A DNA stretch of 64,000 bases from Moringa oleifera (GCA_021397835.1 JAJFZO010000566.1:3596001-3660000), one strand, 5' to 3'; counted from the first letter of the stretch, positions 14,179 through 27,193 are shown. The notes: generated by a model from the letters alone, not told the origin. Numbers and translations are program-made.

Positions 14179-15917
14179 AACCATAAATGTCATAAATGCT
14201 CACACCAAACACATGTAATTTGTCTTTAAGAAAAGACTAAGACAAACCCTGAATTTAATTTTTTGAGTGAATTAAAAAAATAGCTATAATTTGTTTTATA
14301 ATAAATAAAAATTGAGAAAAATAAAATTTAATATAATTAAAATACAAGTTTTTTTTAAATATATATGTGTATGGTATTTTTGTGTTTTTAAATTATTATA
14401 TTTGAATTTTAAATATTACAAGGAAGTAATTTAAAGTTTATAAAAAAAACTGATATTACAATTAAAATTAACTTAATAATACATATTTAAATAGTTTTAT
14501 GAAATTGACACTCATATCATAACGAATTTTAATTTGAAATTTTATATAAAAATATTTAAACTACTATAAAAAAATTTTAAATTTTTTAAATATTAAATAT
14601 ATATATATATATAACTCATAAGTCAAAAAAAATGCTTAAATTTGAAATGATTTTTAAAGTTGAGATAATTTTTAAATTTAAAGATAGGTTAAAAATGAAA
14701 TATATGATTTATTTAAATTATTTTTTAAGCATTTTACTAATAAAAATATTATAAAATTTTCATAATTGTTAGAGTAAAGATCTAATTTAAATCAAATTGA
14801 GATATTGGATGTAAATTAATTTAATCGATACATTAAAATTTAAATTAAAAAGAAAATATAATTCAAAAAATATATTTTTTTATAATAAATAAAAATATTT
14901 TAAATTTATATCATTCATGAATCACATTACCAACTAATATATAAAACTTTAAGCTCTTTGCATATTGTAATTATCGATTTTAAAATTGTAAGAGGTAATC
15001 CCACGATGAGAGTTTGAAATAATTAAAACTTTGAAAGAATAATGTCAAACATCAACAAATTGACTTCATCCACACAATTGGATTAAAGATACAATGAATC
15101 AAATTTAAAAATGTAACGGTCACACATGAACCAAAATTCCCTTTTGTTACGTTCATTTGAAAGCTTTGTTCCTTATTGGACCGCTAAGCATATTTAATTT
15201 AGACAATCAAATCAATTGTAACCACTAATTCCTCATCTTTTTCATCTTAATTTTGCATTAATTTGCTGAAGTTCGACGTAATTTTAGAAAATGATGTTGT
15301 AGTCAAACGAAAGTTTCTTACATATTAAACAAAAATTAATGTCGGTCCGAAGATTATGCATGTGATGAGAATTGATTAAAATCATATTATTAAAAAACTA
15401 ATTAATCAAGTACAATCGTGAGAATTAATTATAAGTTCATACACATTAATTAAAAAGATATCCGAATCTTAGTAGCGTAGATTAATTAAAATGTAATGCA
15501 ACATGGAAATCAAAGGTCAATGATGTAATCTTACTATTTGTATCTACGCAATCTTATTAATTTTTACGTTAAAGTTTTATTTATTTGCATATAATATTTA
15601 AAATAAATTATTATAATCTCAAGAAATTTTTTTATTGAATGCATGTTGAAGAGATATAATTTTTATAAAAGATTATTTTACTTAATAAATTAATTTTTAT
15701 AATTTGATATTTTAGCCTCTGATATAATAACCTTAATCTGAATGAGACTTGATAAACATAGAGTGGCATAAATGTGAATCCAAATATTTGAATAATTTTG
15801 AAGAAATAATTAAAATATTCATACACAAAAATTAATAAAATCATTAAGATAATTCATGTGATGACGTCAGCCACTGTCGGCAAAAATAAGAAAGAGGAAA
15901 ACATTCATATGCCCTCG

Positions 15918-17039
15918 TCATACAACCATCACTCGTGGGAATCCTAAAGCCGGGTGTGGAGATAACGGTGATAACAGAGGGACGTTAAATATCCCCTTTA
16001 CATCACAGTCCCAAACTTCCGTCCAACTTGACGGTGTCAGTACGAGGTCCTTGTCGTTGCTCCTACTGACGTCATTTCCCGTCTTGGCTATCTTCTTCGC
16101 TTGGCTGTGTTCATCGTTGCCGTCGCTTTTCCGTTTGTTCCCTACGTCATCGGCGTGTGCGTCGGATTTCCCGGCTTCGAGCGGGAAATTGAGGATCGCT
16201 TTTGAGCCGCGGAGCTTGAACGCGGCTCGGTCGTAGGCTTTCGCGGCTTCGATGGCCGTGTCGAAGGTCCCCAGCCATACTCGAGATCCTTTCCGGGTGG
16301 GGTCTCGGATCTCCGCTGCGAATTTGCCCCACGGCCTTTGTCGAACCCCTCTATAATGCCTCCTCTCTTCGGCATTCGAACTTCTCATGTCGGCCCGGGC
16401 GGGTTCCTGTTGGGGATTCGGGTTTGCGAACTGAATCCACTCGGTCTTGTTTGGTAAAGAGATTTGCAATGACGGTTTTCGGTTTGACTGAGAGCTGGAA
16501 TTTGAAAGGACATCGGCTCTCACCTCGAAACCAGAGAAATTGTTGGATTGAGGAATCATGGTAGGTCTCGATTCAAATTCGAAGGATTGTTCACTCATTT
16601 GAGAGCTCAAATTCGAAGGAACTTCAGGCTTTAACTCGAAATCGAAGGAATTGTTTGACTGACAAGGTTCTGATTCAAACTCGAAAAATCGTTCAGCAAA
16701 ATTCGTCGCTTTTGCTGTTGCGAGATCGATGATTACAGGCTTAGATTCAAACTGAAAGAAATCGCTTCCAGTTTGAGCAAAAGGAGCGAATTCAAAGAAA
16801 CCGGCACTGTTGTCCAAGCACTCGAAATTAGAATCTGTCAAAGAAGAACCCGAGCTCGAAGCCTGTGAAAGAAGAGACTCATCTCGCGAGCTTGAAACTG
16901 GAAACCCAGGCTCGGCTTCACTCATCCAAGAAGTCCCGGCAAAACTCATGGCAGAGTTGGCGCAGCTTCCTACCGGAGAAAGCTCACCAAGAAGATGTCT
17001 CTTAATATACTCAAGCGCTGATACTTCATTAGGAGCCAT
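15918..17039 (-). CDS. Ethylene-responsive transcription factor, ERF group IXb (ERF5/ERF6-like)
   Basis: Nuclear DNA-binding protein of the AP2/ERF family, expected to bind GCC-box promoters in ethylene, stress and defence responses. A single exon encodes 373 residues. I start at the ATG at 17039 because [12 protein letters not shown] matches the conserved ERF5/6 amino terminus; an in-frame ATG six codons upstream (17057) would only add a short extension. The AP2 domain spans about 228-286 ([13 protein letters not shown] through WLGTFDTA to LNFP). Upstream of it is the group motif KTEWIQFA (198-205). The C-terminus carries [10 protein letters not shown] (354-363), the CMIX-5 proline-directed site that MAP kinases phosphorylate in ERF5/6. 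The acidic half has repeated aromatic-acidic motifs ([30 protein letters not shown]). A TATA box lies 130 bp upstream. Confidence 0.95.
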   Translation of the reverse strand: MAPNEVSALEYIKRHLLGELSPVGSCANSAMSFAGTSWMSEAEPGFPVSSSRDESLLSQASSSGSSLTDSNFECLDNSAGFFEFAPFAQTGSDFFQFESKPVIIDLATAKATNFAERFFEFESEPCQSNNSFDFELKPEVPSNLSSQMSEQSFEFESRPTMIPQSNNFSGFEVRADVLSNSSSQSNRKPSLQISLPNKTEWIQFANPNPQQEPARADMRSSNAEERRHYRGVRQRPWGKFAAEIRDPTRKGSRVWLGTFDTAIEAAKAYDRAAFKLRGSKAILNFPLEAGKSDAHADDVGNKRKSDGNDEHSQAKKIAKTGNDVSRSNDKDLVLTPSSWTEVWDCDVKGIFNVPLLSPLSPHPALGFPRVMVV

Positions 17040-17170
17040 AACCAAAAGACTTATCAAAAGCAGTAAGATTTAAACACTGCGAGTTTTGGAAGAAGATGAA
17101 GAAGAGGAGGATGAGGAGCTGTTGTTTGAAGATTGCAAAGAGGATGAGAGTGGAAGAGGGAGTGGAAAGG

Positions 17171-17178
17171 TATATATA
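17171..17178 (-). promoter_or_regulatory. TATA box of the ERF5/6-like gene
   Basis: TATATATA reads on the minus strand about 132 bp before the chosen ATG, giving a leader near 100 nt. A W-box (TTGACT on the minus strand, 17381-17386) lies about 205 bp further upstream. Confidence 0.6.
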
Positions 17179-17289
17179 GAGAGAGAGTCAGAGCATTCTT
17201 TCGTTTATGGAAAAAAAAAAAAGTCCAAAAGCGACCTTTCTGGGGAGGTTCTTCCATAAACGAAAGGCAAGAGGGAAGGGAAGACCGAA

Positions 17290-20200
17290 GCATCGTTTGT
17301 CCCGTTAAGCTGCGGGTAAGGAGTACGTAGTGCTGAACTACTCCTTACGTTAGGGCCGTCTGATTATATGACAAGGAGAAAGTCAACTAGAGACTTGCGT
17401 CTGGCCATAGAGGTAAGAACTGTTCACCTAGCCAACAGGATAAGGAAAAAAAGAGTGTTTTTTTATTCTTTTTTGCGGTTCTGATAATTTAAACTAAAAG
17501 AAAAGGAAAGGAAGAAATTTTGAGATATGTTTTTACTTAAAAGATTTCATAAAAAATGTCTCTGCTATTTTGTTGTTTAATTAGAAATATAATAAGCTTA
17601 ACAGTTGTGAAAGAGAAATTCTTTGTTTTCTCCTTGTTTCATACCATTTCTTCTCAACCCATAAGTAAAACTGTTTCAGTTTGTTCTTTTGTTTCTTGTT
17701 GTTTCCTGTTGTCTGGATTCTGCTTCGGAGATGGTTCCAAAAAAGTGCAAGTTTGGATAAAATATGATTATGGGTGTTTTAGAATCTGGTGGATTAGCAT
17801 GACAATTGTTTAATATTAATCATACTTTGTATTGGACAAGGTCCTAGCCTCGTGTGAAGACAAAGCCAAGGCTTTGAAGATTTGGTCAGATAATGTTTTA
17901 ATTAACATGGACTGTGATTGAAGCTAGCTATCATGTTCTAGAAATGTAGAAAGATTGCCATTTACGTGCAAGCAAAGGAGTGCTTTAAAATGTCATCGCA
18001 AACAGAATCTCTTTTTCCTCTTATTCTCTGTGTTTTTCTGTTTATATGATATTTTCTCCACTGTTGTGTGAACATGGATTATTCTGGTTTCTGGAGCTTA
18101 AAGTTGCTAATATGTTCTTGCTTTACTTTCACTTTTCATTGGGATATATATTTTCACTTGAGTCTTGTCCAGAAAATATATTCAGTGAAAGATCATTGGA
18201 AAAGATTGATTAAAGATGAGAGATAAGGCCACCCTTGATCTATGTTCTTTTTGAAATTGATAGGACAAGATACAAGTGAATGAATTCAAATATAATGATA
18301 TTCAGAAGACAGTGAGGCTTTTTCCTTTTGTTCGGCTTCTTCACCCAGAAAAATAGATTAATTCTTCTTTCATTTTTCCCTTGGATGGACCATCCTCAAA
18401 GTTAGAAGGTTGTTTGTGAGCTTTGACGTAGTAGTGAGGCCAATGAAAGTATTTCAAGGTGGGAAGCAGTCAATCCTCGTTGTTGTATTGCAGGCTCTTG
18501 GTCATTGGTTGCGGTCTCCTGCCAGCCTCAACCTTCAACCACTCTCAATATTGAATACAATTTAAGACTGTGGGGGATACCTGGGTGCATCTTTTTCTGT
18601 CTCAAAGAAAGAAAGTGAATCTCAACCTTAACTAAGTCTGAGAATTTGCCGTGTCTCAACACCGTGTTGCATTGGTCACTAACTATCTGTTTACTAATTG
18701 AAGAATAGGAAAATGGCATGCGAGAATATTATTTCTGGACTATATGTCATGTCTAGATGCCAATATTGTTTCAGAGAGATGTGAAGAATGAATGTTTCTA
18801 CTCTTTTTTTTTTTTTTTTGCCAAAGTTGTTGATCTGCCTTATTACTATTGCTACACCTGCAGAAAGGGTTGTCCGCAGAGCAAAAGACCAATAAACGGT
18901 TCACCAGTTCAAAGTTTTTTGTGTCATCTAGATTGAATATAAACTTCCTCTTCCAACTGCACGAGAGCTTTCAAGTAATATTGACTAAAATCTGTAAACC
19001 CAGAACTCCACTGAACGTGTGAACCGTGACTGATTGATTCCTTTCGTTTGCTCAATATGCTTGAACTTTTGTTTAGTGGAGAAGTGCATGCACTGATATT
19101 TGATGCATAGAATGAGGTATCCAATTTGAATTTTGTATTTAACAGCTAATACCAGTGAATGAAACTTAGCTAATTAGATTGCTTAAGTGTAGGGCAAGAA
19201 AGTATATCTCTTTCCTTGAATAAAAGTTGAATGACTAGTACACTGGGACTTCCACTTTTCTTGCCATAGAAGCTTTTAATACTTTTTTCATTGAGAGTGT
19301 GATGCCAGCGATATTGAATAGTTTAGATGGTGATTACACTTTACTTTTCTTACTGGATGTGAATAATTTTTCTTCCTTGATAGTTAGAAAAGATGTTATT
19401 TCTTTCTCCTTGTTGATATTTTTTTGATGTGGATGGGATAACTTTAGATACGTTTGTGCCTACTGGAACTGAAGTTTTTTTGTCAGTTGCAACGAAATGA
19501 TGCTGTTGCCTTAGTACTTGATATAGTTATTCTGGAACTTACTAATGAGTTTTCACTTTCTCAGTCAAGTCAGTGTTTCAGGTGGCCCAAAACCAAGCCA
19601 GATAGATATTAAAATAGAACACTGCGCAAAGTAAACTACAAAATGAACACAATGTAGTATGGAGGAACATAATATTTTGCAGAAATAGAAACAAACTAAG
19701 GATATCTTAAGTGCGTTTTAATTTGGCTCAGTGGATATTGAATTTTGCTGTGGCATATTTACTCTGTCGCAATTATAGGCTGACCTTGGGCCTCGAAATT
19801 GTGGGAGCAATTTTCTTTGGAGTTGCATCCCAAGTAGACGTCTGGAAATCACTGATGGAATTCCTTTGAGAACTTGAGATGGAGTGACTTGGAAGGTTTT
19901 CTTTGAGTAGAAATCGCATTTGTTGCTGAAAGGATTAAATATATCAAGAACTGAACATTATAAACCTGCTGGGGGAATCTGCTTCCACTCAAAGATGGAC
20001 CTTCTGTAATACTAAAATTCAAGTCTCACAATGGCATTCTGTTTTTGACATACAGGAGCTGCTGCCTACTAAAGCTCAGAAAATCGCTCCCTCACTGCAA
20101 GGTCTCAATGTTAGCTTCCTTGTTTCTTCTCATAAACTTGTGGCATCAAATCATCACAGGCCAGGAGATCAGATGTTAAAACACCTTCTCAGTTAGGCTC

Positions 20201-22000
20201 ATTTGCAGAGTTTGTGTTGGACTCATATACTGGTATGTGAACTAACCAGTCCAAGCTTTTTATATTGCTCTTTTGAATTCTCAGATTTGGTATCAATAGG
20301 CATCTGAAAATTTGAAACAACAGAAAAAGAGGGAACCATACTAATGTGTAAAATTGGAAGGAAAAGATTAAAAATGAAGGAACAACGTTAAAGCTGGAAT
20401 CTTATTGGTTTAATTTGCAGCTTCTTCTGTTTGTCTGTTTACTCAGAAATTTTGAAGTGATAAAGAAGAAATAATTGCAAGTGAAGTCAGGAGATCCTCT
20501 TAAAGAAAGTAATTGGAAGACAAGAAAAGAGAGATGAAAAGTAAGTAAAATATTTATAATGTAGACACTGATTTTTATATTCTTTAGATTTGGAACTGTG
20601 ACGGATGTTGTTGCTTGTGTTTGCCAAAATTTTGGAGTTCCCTTGAAAGTGACCTGCTAAGTTGATAAAATATCATCTCTTGAATGATTTGCACCTTTTA
20701 CCTTTCAGTTGTCTATAATTATAAAAAACTATTCCATGAACGGACATTTTTTCTTCAACACAGACTGGAAATTGAAAAGGAATCCAGTGGTTCTGGTTTT
20801 TATGATTCAGATTGATGCTTTCGGGATCATTAGGAAGAATCTTCAGATGCTGAAACTTGAGCCTTGCAATTGGGGTAGCAATTCCCTTTTCCTCTAATCT
20901 CTTGGATATGCTTTTGTTATCATGGAGACAAGGCAGCTTCCTCTTGCAATTAATTGCATGATCACTATCAAGAAAGAAACCAAAATTGTTGTGAGCGGAA
21001 GCTGCTTTCCTTTCAAGGACTTACTTTCATTGTAACTCACAAATCAGAACAATCATTCTGTTGATTGCATCCAAGAGGCCACTGGTTTTAAGGAATCTTG
21101 GGAAGAGGTAGTCCCCATTTGCAAGGCCAAATGTCAGCTTTCTTGTTTCCTCTCACAAACATGGCATAAAATCAGTATGCACCTAGCTAACAGATGATAA
21201 AACACTCAACCCTTGGTCACAGTCTGGTAAGCAAATGAACCAAAAGCATTTTAAACTGTTAGCAATATCTTTTTCTGAAGTTAGCAAATAAATTTTCTGA
21301 CTACAACATCTATAGCACATCCACTCTCCATTTGAAACAACTGCAGGGTATTTCTTTTCTACCTCTTTCAATGAAAGTTCAATAAGCTCATAGATTTTAT
21401 GCATTCCTGAGTGCTGTTAAACTTGTTCACAAGATCATAGTTGATATTCAAAGTTGTGATAGACATCCTGTTGAGATCTTGCAAGGTATTGTCCCACATT
21501 GTCTGTCTCGATGTGGGTGTGCTCCAAAAGAACATCTTCCAAGGTTAAGGATATGCATTACTTATATGAAACTTTGGTGTGATTTAACAATCATAAAATG
21601 TGAGAATGAAGACATCATAAACGCAAATAATACAATACTCTGCTATCATGCATTGGTTTTTCCATTTGGGAAAAAAGAGAAACAGGCCTTCCTGGATTGT
21701 GTGCTTCATTTCCAGTCTTCTAGAGATTTTTGCGTAGGTGCTGACATAATCTTTTGTTGTACCTTATCCATTTCAGGTTTCCTTGTACCTTTTTGACTTC
21801 AAAATCCATATCCACAGCACAATTCGGACCTGATATTCTCAAGTTCTTTCTGCACAGAGAGGCAGACAGGTAAAGCAGATTCCTGCCTCATTCAACGCCA
21901 CCAACCTCCTCCCAGGAAAATGGAGGGAACAAATTTATACTATTGCTTTTTCAATTTGACAGGATTGATGATCTCATAATAAATAGTCTCTGTTCATTGT
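17290..22000. other. Moderate-GC intergenic stretch, possibly transcribed non-coding DNA
   Basis: This part is clearly less AT-rich than the DNA on its right and has an mRNA-like texture, yet no long frame or recognisable domain was found on either strand. It includes a diverged tandem duplication (see the repeat entry at 19780-21310). It could hold a long non-coding RNA, dead gene copies, or distal regulatory DNA of the ERF pair. Confidence 0.35.
19780..21310. repeat. Diverged direct duplication, two units about 1.05 kb apart
   Basis: Unit A (about 19780-20290) and unit B (about 20855-21310) align in order. Shared blocks: CTTGGGCCTCGAAATTG versus CTTGAGCCTTGCAATTG; GCATTCTGTTTTTGACAT versus TCATTCTGTTGATTGCAT; the block from GCAAGG through CTTGTTTC and GGCAT to CAGATG; then a donor-like CTGGTATGTG versus CTGGTAAGCA. 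The best block is roughly three-quarters identical. No protein is apparent, so this is an old tandem duplication of unknown sequence. Confidence 0.6.
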
Positions 22001-23040
22001 AATCATCTTTTTATTTTTAAAAAAATTAAATAAAGATCATAATTAGTGTTTCAAAAAAAATTATAAATTTATGTCGGCAACTTTGAATATCAATTAATAT
22101 AAATTATTCTAACTACTGTATTTTTCTTCACGTGTGTGCATACCTATGCTGATATCAACGACAGAAAAGTTCCGATATTATAATTTTGGAATCAATTTTT
22201 TGGTTAAATATTTTTTAATACACTTATTTACATATAATTATCTTTGTTAGCGTATTTTAATATGTTCAAAGGTAGACGATTTGGCTACTCAACCTCACAT
22301 ACTTATCCGTCAAAATCATTAAGTATAATTTTATTATTTTATAAAGTATTATCTTTTGTTTTGTACGCCGGCACGACTTGAGGATACTTAACGTCACCAA
22401 TGTCATAATCTATGAGATTAAACTTTCTACGTTACATAAAATTCTACGACAACATATTCAATACGGCTTGTTTCGATCTTTTTAATCCGCTAATTGCTGC
22501 TTTCCACATGCTTTGTGTTCATATAACAAGATTCTTTATTCTTTTACAAAGATCATATTTTGTCGGATCTCAAAATTTGACTAAAGTTAAAATGTTTAAT
22601 TTCGATATTATTTTGAGTGTGTTGTTTTTTAATAAAATTGTATATTTTTATATGATTATCAATAGACCGTTAAATTAAATAAACGAAAAAATTTGATTTT
22701 TTTTTTTACCTTTTTTATCAATAGAATAAGTTATGAAAATAATTTATTTTTATTAAAATCAATTTAATTTATTAAGATATTCTATATTTTTATATTTATT
22801 CAATTATTTTTTAATGTTACCGCCAACAATAATGCTTCAAAAAGATATTATAAAAAAATTGTACAACTTGATATTAAAAAATTAATTTAATTAGCATGTG
22901 AACTTTATCTAGTTCTTGGATTCGAGTTCAATTCAACCGCTAATTTTCAAAATCGAGCAAGTGGGTATTAAAAAATTGAATTATTATAATATAAAGTAAT
23001 ATTTTATTTTCCAAAAACAAATTGAATATTTTGATATTCA
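22001..23040. other. AT-rich intergenic DNA, nothing recognised
   Basis: A 267-nt plus-strand frame at 22412-22678 is AT-rich and has no known domain, so I do not call it a gene. No clear transposon ends were seen. Confidence 0.4.
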
Positions 23041-23430
23041 TATAACTGTGGTGCCATGCAGCCTCCTAATTCAACACGTGGTGAAAATCGTCTCACTTTT
23101 CAAAGCTTTTATAATTTCCGTGACCAAATAAAACAAGACCGGACCAGACTACTGCACGCTGTCGTTTCGGACAGCAGGCTCAAACTTTGCGGTTGTTGCG
23201 CCAGCAGCATCAGCAGCGCACGTGCGAACCGGAGCGGATAAATTTACTATTAATGGAAAGCCCGGAATGGTCGTCGGTCAAAAAAGAATTTGACTGACGG
23301 GTCAACGTCAAGTGTTTCTGCTCTGGATGACGTGGCCGACAGTTCCTCGTAGGACGTGCCGTTTTGTTTTGGATCATACGTGGCTGTGAAGTGTCCAGGA
23401 AGGCTTCATTTCCAGTTGCCTAATAGGGCA
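23041..23430. promoter_or_regulatory. CpG-rich island with dense W-boxes between the two ERF genes
   Basis: A GC-rich patch in AT-rich surroundings. It has a G-box CACGTG near 23077 and four TTGAC cores packed into 36 bp: GGTCAA 23276, TTGACT 23290, GGTCAA 23300, CGTCAA 23306. There are further ACGT cores near 23330 and 23380. Its texture suggests a conserved regulatory module. A short open frame across it (23056-23241) has no family signature and was not called. Confidence 0.4.
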
Positions 23431-26400
23431 AAACTCAAATATTCCAAATTTTGAATTGAATTTCCTAATTTTAGATTTTCCTAATTGATAAATATATCAA
23501 TTTCATAATATAAAATTATAACAAAAAAATGTAAATTTTTGATTTATTATATTATCATGATTACATTGTGTTATAAAAAATTGAATTGTTAATTTATACA
23601 ATACATGATATTAATTGCTGATGATGGATGAGTCAACTTCTTGAATCTTACGGTAAACAATATCTTAAAATAATAGATATTGATTTAATTTTTCTTAATT
23701 TATAGACAAGCCTCAATATTATAAAATATTTAATGATAAATAATTATTTTAAAATAAATAATATTTACAATGCAAATTATAATTAAAACAACAAAATATC
23801 AACATGAAAATATACGATAACTAATTAAAAAAATGATGACTTTTATTCAAGCATAAAAGCTTCTAATCCATAGAATCTCACATTAACTATTGACCCATTA
23901 AAAAAATAAAACTAAAATTTTATTATTATTAATTTAATTAATAATTAATAGTTTAAAAATTATACAATTATGATTAAACTAAATAATATCTTGCATAATT
24001 TTTGATAAAATGTCATTATCAACAAGATTGAGCATCTTTGCAAATAGTTCAAGTACAATTCAATGCGTTAAACTTCATATTTACTCTTTAAGGAAGAAGA
24101 GAAAATTACCCATTAATCTAAATATTCTAATTAATCTAGAATTTAAAGGAATCAAGTTAATTTACAATTGATTTCTTAAAGATTAGAAAAAAAGGAATAA
24201 AAAGTATAGCACATAAACTTGTGTGGTATTTCTTAATTTCTTCTCAAGAAAGAAAAAGTATAATAAAAGTAATAAATCTTGATTCTCATTGACTAAAAGA
24301 TCTTGTTTAATTTTTCATTTGTTAAGCTAAAGATTATTGATAATATCCTAAGCCACAATCACGTCTTTTTTCAAATTCGTCTATGTTAGCTTATAATGTC
24401 GTAATTGGACCAACTAATCAAGTATACTTGTTAACGATATTTGACCGATAAGGTTAATTAAAATCCTTAAGCTTAAACCCTAATTAACCATGAGTTTATT
24501 GGGTACAAATTGTATTTCCTTGAACTTAGTGCAAACTTTCAAAATCTTACTAGTAAAAGAGTTTGAATTTCGGAAATTTACGTATTTATGTTGGTATTGG
24601 AATTTCAAAGAGAATAATAAAATTGAAATAGAATAAAATTATATAAAATTCCAATATTTCTTATATTACCAACAAAATATTTATATTCAAAAAGTGATAT
24701 ATCGAAGTTTAATTTATTAATTCAAATTAGATCTTAACTCAAATAATTATAAAAAATTAAAAATATTTTTGTTGTTAAAACTAAAAATAAGTCAAATGAA
24801 TTCTTTATTTTATTTTAGGTTAATCCTTCAAATTTGAACAATTTTGATGTAATATCTATTTTTTATAAATTTTTTAAAATTTTAATAGTGTAAAATTTTA
24901 AAAAATATATTTTTAATGTTAAAAAATTATAAAACTTTTTAAAATTGTAACTTGACTATTTCTTTATATTTGTGAAAAATTTCAAGTCAAAATTCGGTGC
25001 ATACGATTTTCAATTTGAATGTCTTTAATTTTTAATTTTTTATAAAATTTAATTTAGCCTAAATTAATATTATAGTTCGATTTATATTTTTTAAATATAA
25101 AAATTTGATTGATAATATAAGATAAATATCAAGATTTTATGGTATATTTACTCAATACAACACCATCAATAATTAATTACAAAATAAATTGAAAGTTTGA
25201 TAACGTTTTTATGCCTAATCACAAAATATTTAATTTGTCTATTTGAGCTTTGCTAACCTTTATTTATAAATGCATCAGGGTGTAAGTTTGAGTTTATAAT
25301 ATTTTTATTTTAATAATTTAATTATCTATTAATTTAAAATAAATATAAAAATAAAGTTATAAATATTTTTTTCCTTAAAACTTTATAGTATTAATTGAAG
25401 CAATTCTATATTGATTATTTTAATTTTAAATTATTATAAAAATTTAATAATATTTTTATTATTAAAATACTTTAAAATAACTCAAATAATTTTACACTTG
25501 ATTTTAAGTCAATATTTTAAATTTGAACACTTTTGACCACGAGCACTATTTTTTATGTATTTTTAAAAATTATAAAAATATTTGTAATGTTAGAAAAATT
25601 TTAAAATTTTTTATAAAAGTTTTAAAAATTTGATAAAATTTAAAATCAACTGAAATTAAAATTATTCGAAATACAAATTGTTTCAATTGATACTTCAATA
25701 TTTCAAATTAAAAAGTAAATATATTTGTTTTATATTTATCTTTAGTTTTAATAATAGTTAATTTTTTTAAGTTTATTAAAAGATTTTATATTCTGAATGA
25801 CATAAGATGAACCTTTTAGTTGGGTCTTGCACACTTAATTTCATAAATTTAAATTTATAAATATAAAAATTTTAAAATGGTCAATTTTATTGTAACCCAA
25901 AAGACAAATAATGCAATAATGACAATATTGACGACGGGAACTAACATTCGCAAACGAATCTCCTATAGTTCCAATTATACATTAAACTATGGCCGCAAAT
26001 CAAAGGTTAGATGAGACCGGTAAGGCTATTCCAATGGATTTAGTCACCAACCGAGGTGATTACAACTAATTAAATATTAAAAAATTAATTAATTAATTAA
26101 TTAAATCTAATTAAGATTTAAATTAGTGGCCTCCAACTAGATTTAGAGCCCTAAAATGCCCTATTTGATCCTCCAAAAGTATGATTAACTAATCTTAATC
26201 TTGATGGCACCTTCCTTGAAGGGACATAATGGAAAAAGAGAGAGGGATTGTGCAAATTGGAAGGTTGGTGGGTCACTCAATGATATCCTAATGGACCATT
26301 GACTTTATTGGAGACTTATCCACATGAAAATGATTGTTAATTTACTAAAAAATTATAAATGAAAATCTACCCCTAAGAAAACTATGCATCCAATTTGTCT

Positions 26401-26780
26401 AGGGGGAACGTATCCGTCTTGGCATCGTGGAAACTTTTCAATTTTGTCGTTTTCGTATATTCCTCAGCAACAATTTGCCGAGAAATCGTTATTTTCTTTA
26501 ATTAAATAATAATTTTATTTTTAATATTAGTATAAAAATAAGCTAAGGTTATGACCCTAATTATAAATTAAAAAATTTTTTCTATCATTGTTTTGTTTTC
26601 ATATTTTATAAGAATTTTTCTATTTTTACTTTTAATTATTGTTAAATAATTATGATAAAAACTTTGCCATTTTAAATTACAATTTTAAATGCATAAGAAA
26701 TTAAAAACTTATTTAATAAGTAATAGAAAAAATTAATTAGTGTTAAGACACTAATCATAGAATTAAGAATCTTAATCTAT
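23431..26780. other. AT-rich intergenic DNA with foldback-repeat copies
   Basis: No gene found. A diverged copy of the foldback repeat family spans roughly 24640-25160, and a more degraded one follows at about 25240-25720. A run of TTAA/ATTA units is at 26083-26105. Confidence 0.45.
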
Positions 26781-26798
26781 ATTCTAATCATGATTAAT

Positions 26799-27013
26799 CA
26801 CGTGACCTCAAGGCCTGGGGGTCCTAACATAGCACGTGAGAAGGTTCTTTCCTAAAGCGGCATACCGATTTTTTCGAGTCCGACGTCGAAACGGGACGGC
26901 GATTATGTGTGAAACGACAAGACAGGGGAGCAACCGGACAAGCAACCTACCTTGCTTATGCAACGAAAGGTGACGTCACCGTTTTTGGAAGCCTGACAAT
27001 AAAAAAACACGTG
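26799..27013. promoter_or_regulatory. G-box and TGACGTCA cluster in the ERF1A/2-like promoter
   Basis: Three perfect CACGTG G-boxes (26799-26804, 26833-26838, 27008-27013) and one perfect TGACGTCA palindrome (26971-26978) lie 300-520 bp upstream of the ATG at 27319. G-boxes bind bZIP and bHLH factors (ABA, light or jasmonate outputs); TGACGTCA binds TGA/CRE-type bZIPs. Four palindromic sites in 215 bp is unlikely by chance in DNA this AT-rich. Confidence 0.5.
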
Positions 27014-27185
27014 ACTAAATTGTCTGCACGAGCAAGAACCTTCAGGGAAGCCCCACGCCAGAAAATGAAACCCAACCCACAATTGTATTTATTTTTTTAA
27101 TATAACAATAAAAAAATGGAATAAATTAATTAAAAAAAGAGCCAAATCTTCTTTTTACTCAATTAAGTGCATGCATCTACCTCCC

Positions 27186-27193
27186 TATATAAA
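27186..27193 (+). promoter_or_regulatory. TATA box of the ERF1A/2-like gene
   Basis: TATATAAA lies 126 bp before the start codon. The leader that follows is CT-rich, as is common in plant genes. Confidence 0.7.

Larger units (their letters stand above)
9850..15580. other. AT-rich intergenic DNA with decayed repeats
   Basis: No gene is supported here. The stretch is very rich in A/T runs. Parts near 11.7-12.05, 13.0-13.4 and 14.3-14.9 kb resemble fragments of the foldback repeat family better preserved at 55.44-55.95 kb. Named sub-features are a minisatellite at 10187, a TTTA microsatellite at 13570 and a W-box cluster at 14107. Confidence 0.45.

Noticed and set aside
20855..20885. miR171-like word (TTGAGCC...) in duplication unit B
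   Set aside because: Only the first seven bases match the microRNA; the rest differs and no hairpin with a star strand was evident.
23056..23241. 61-residue plus-strand frame in the CpG-rich island
   Set aside because: No family signature; the open frame is explained by the higher GC content and the patch looks regulatory.
26909..27100. 63-residue plus-strand frame upstream of the ERF1A/2-like gene
   Set aside because: It overlaps the G-box/TGACGTCA promoter cluster, has no domain, and ends in low-complexity sequence.
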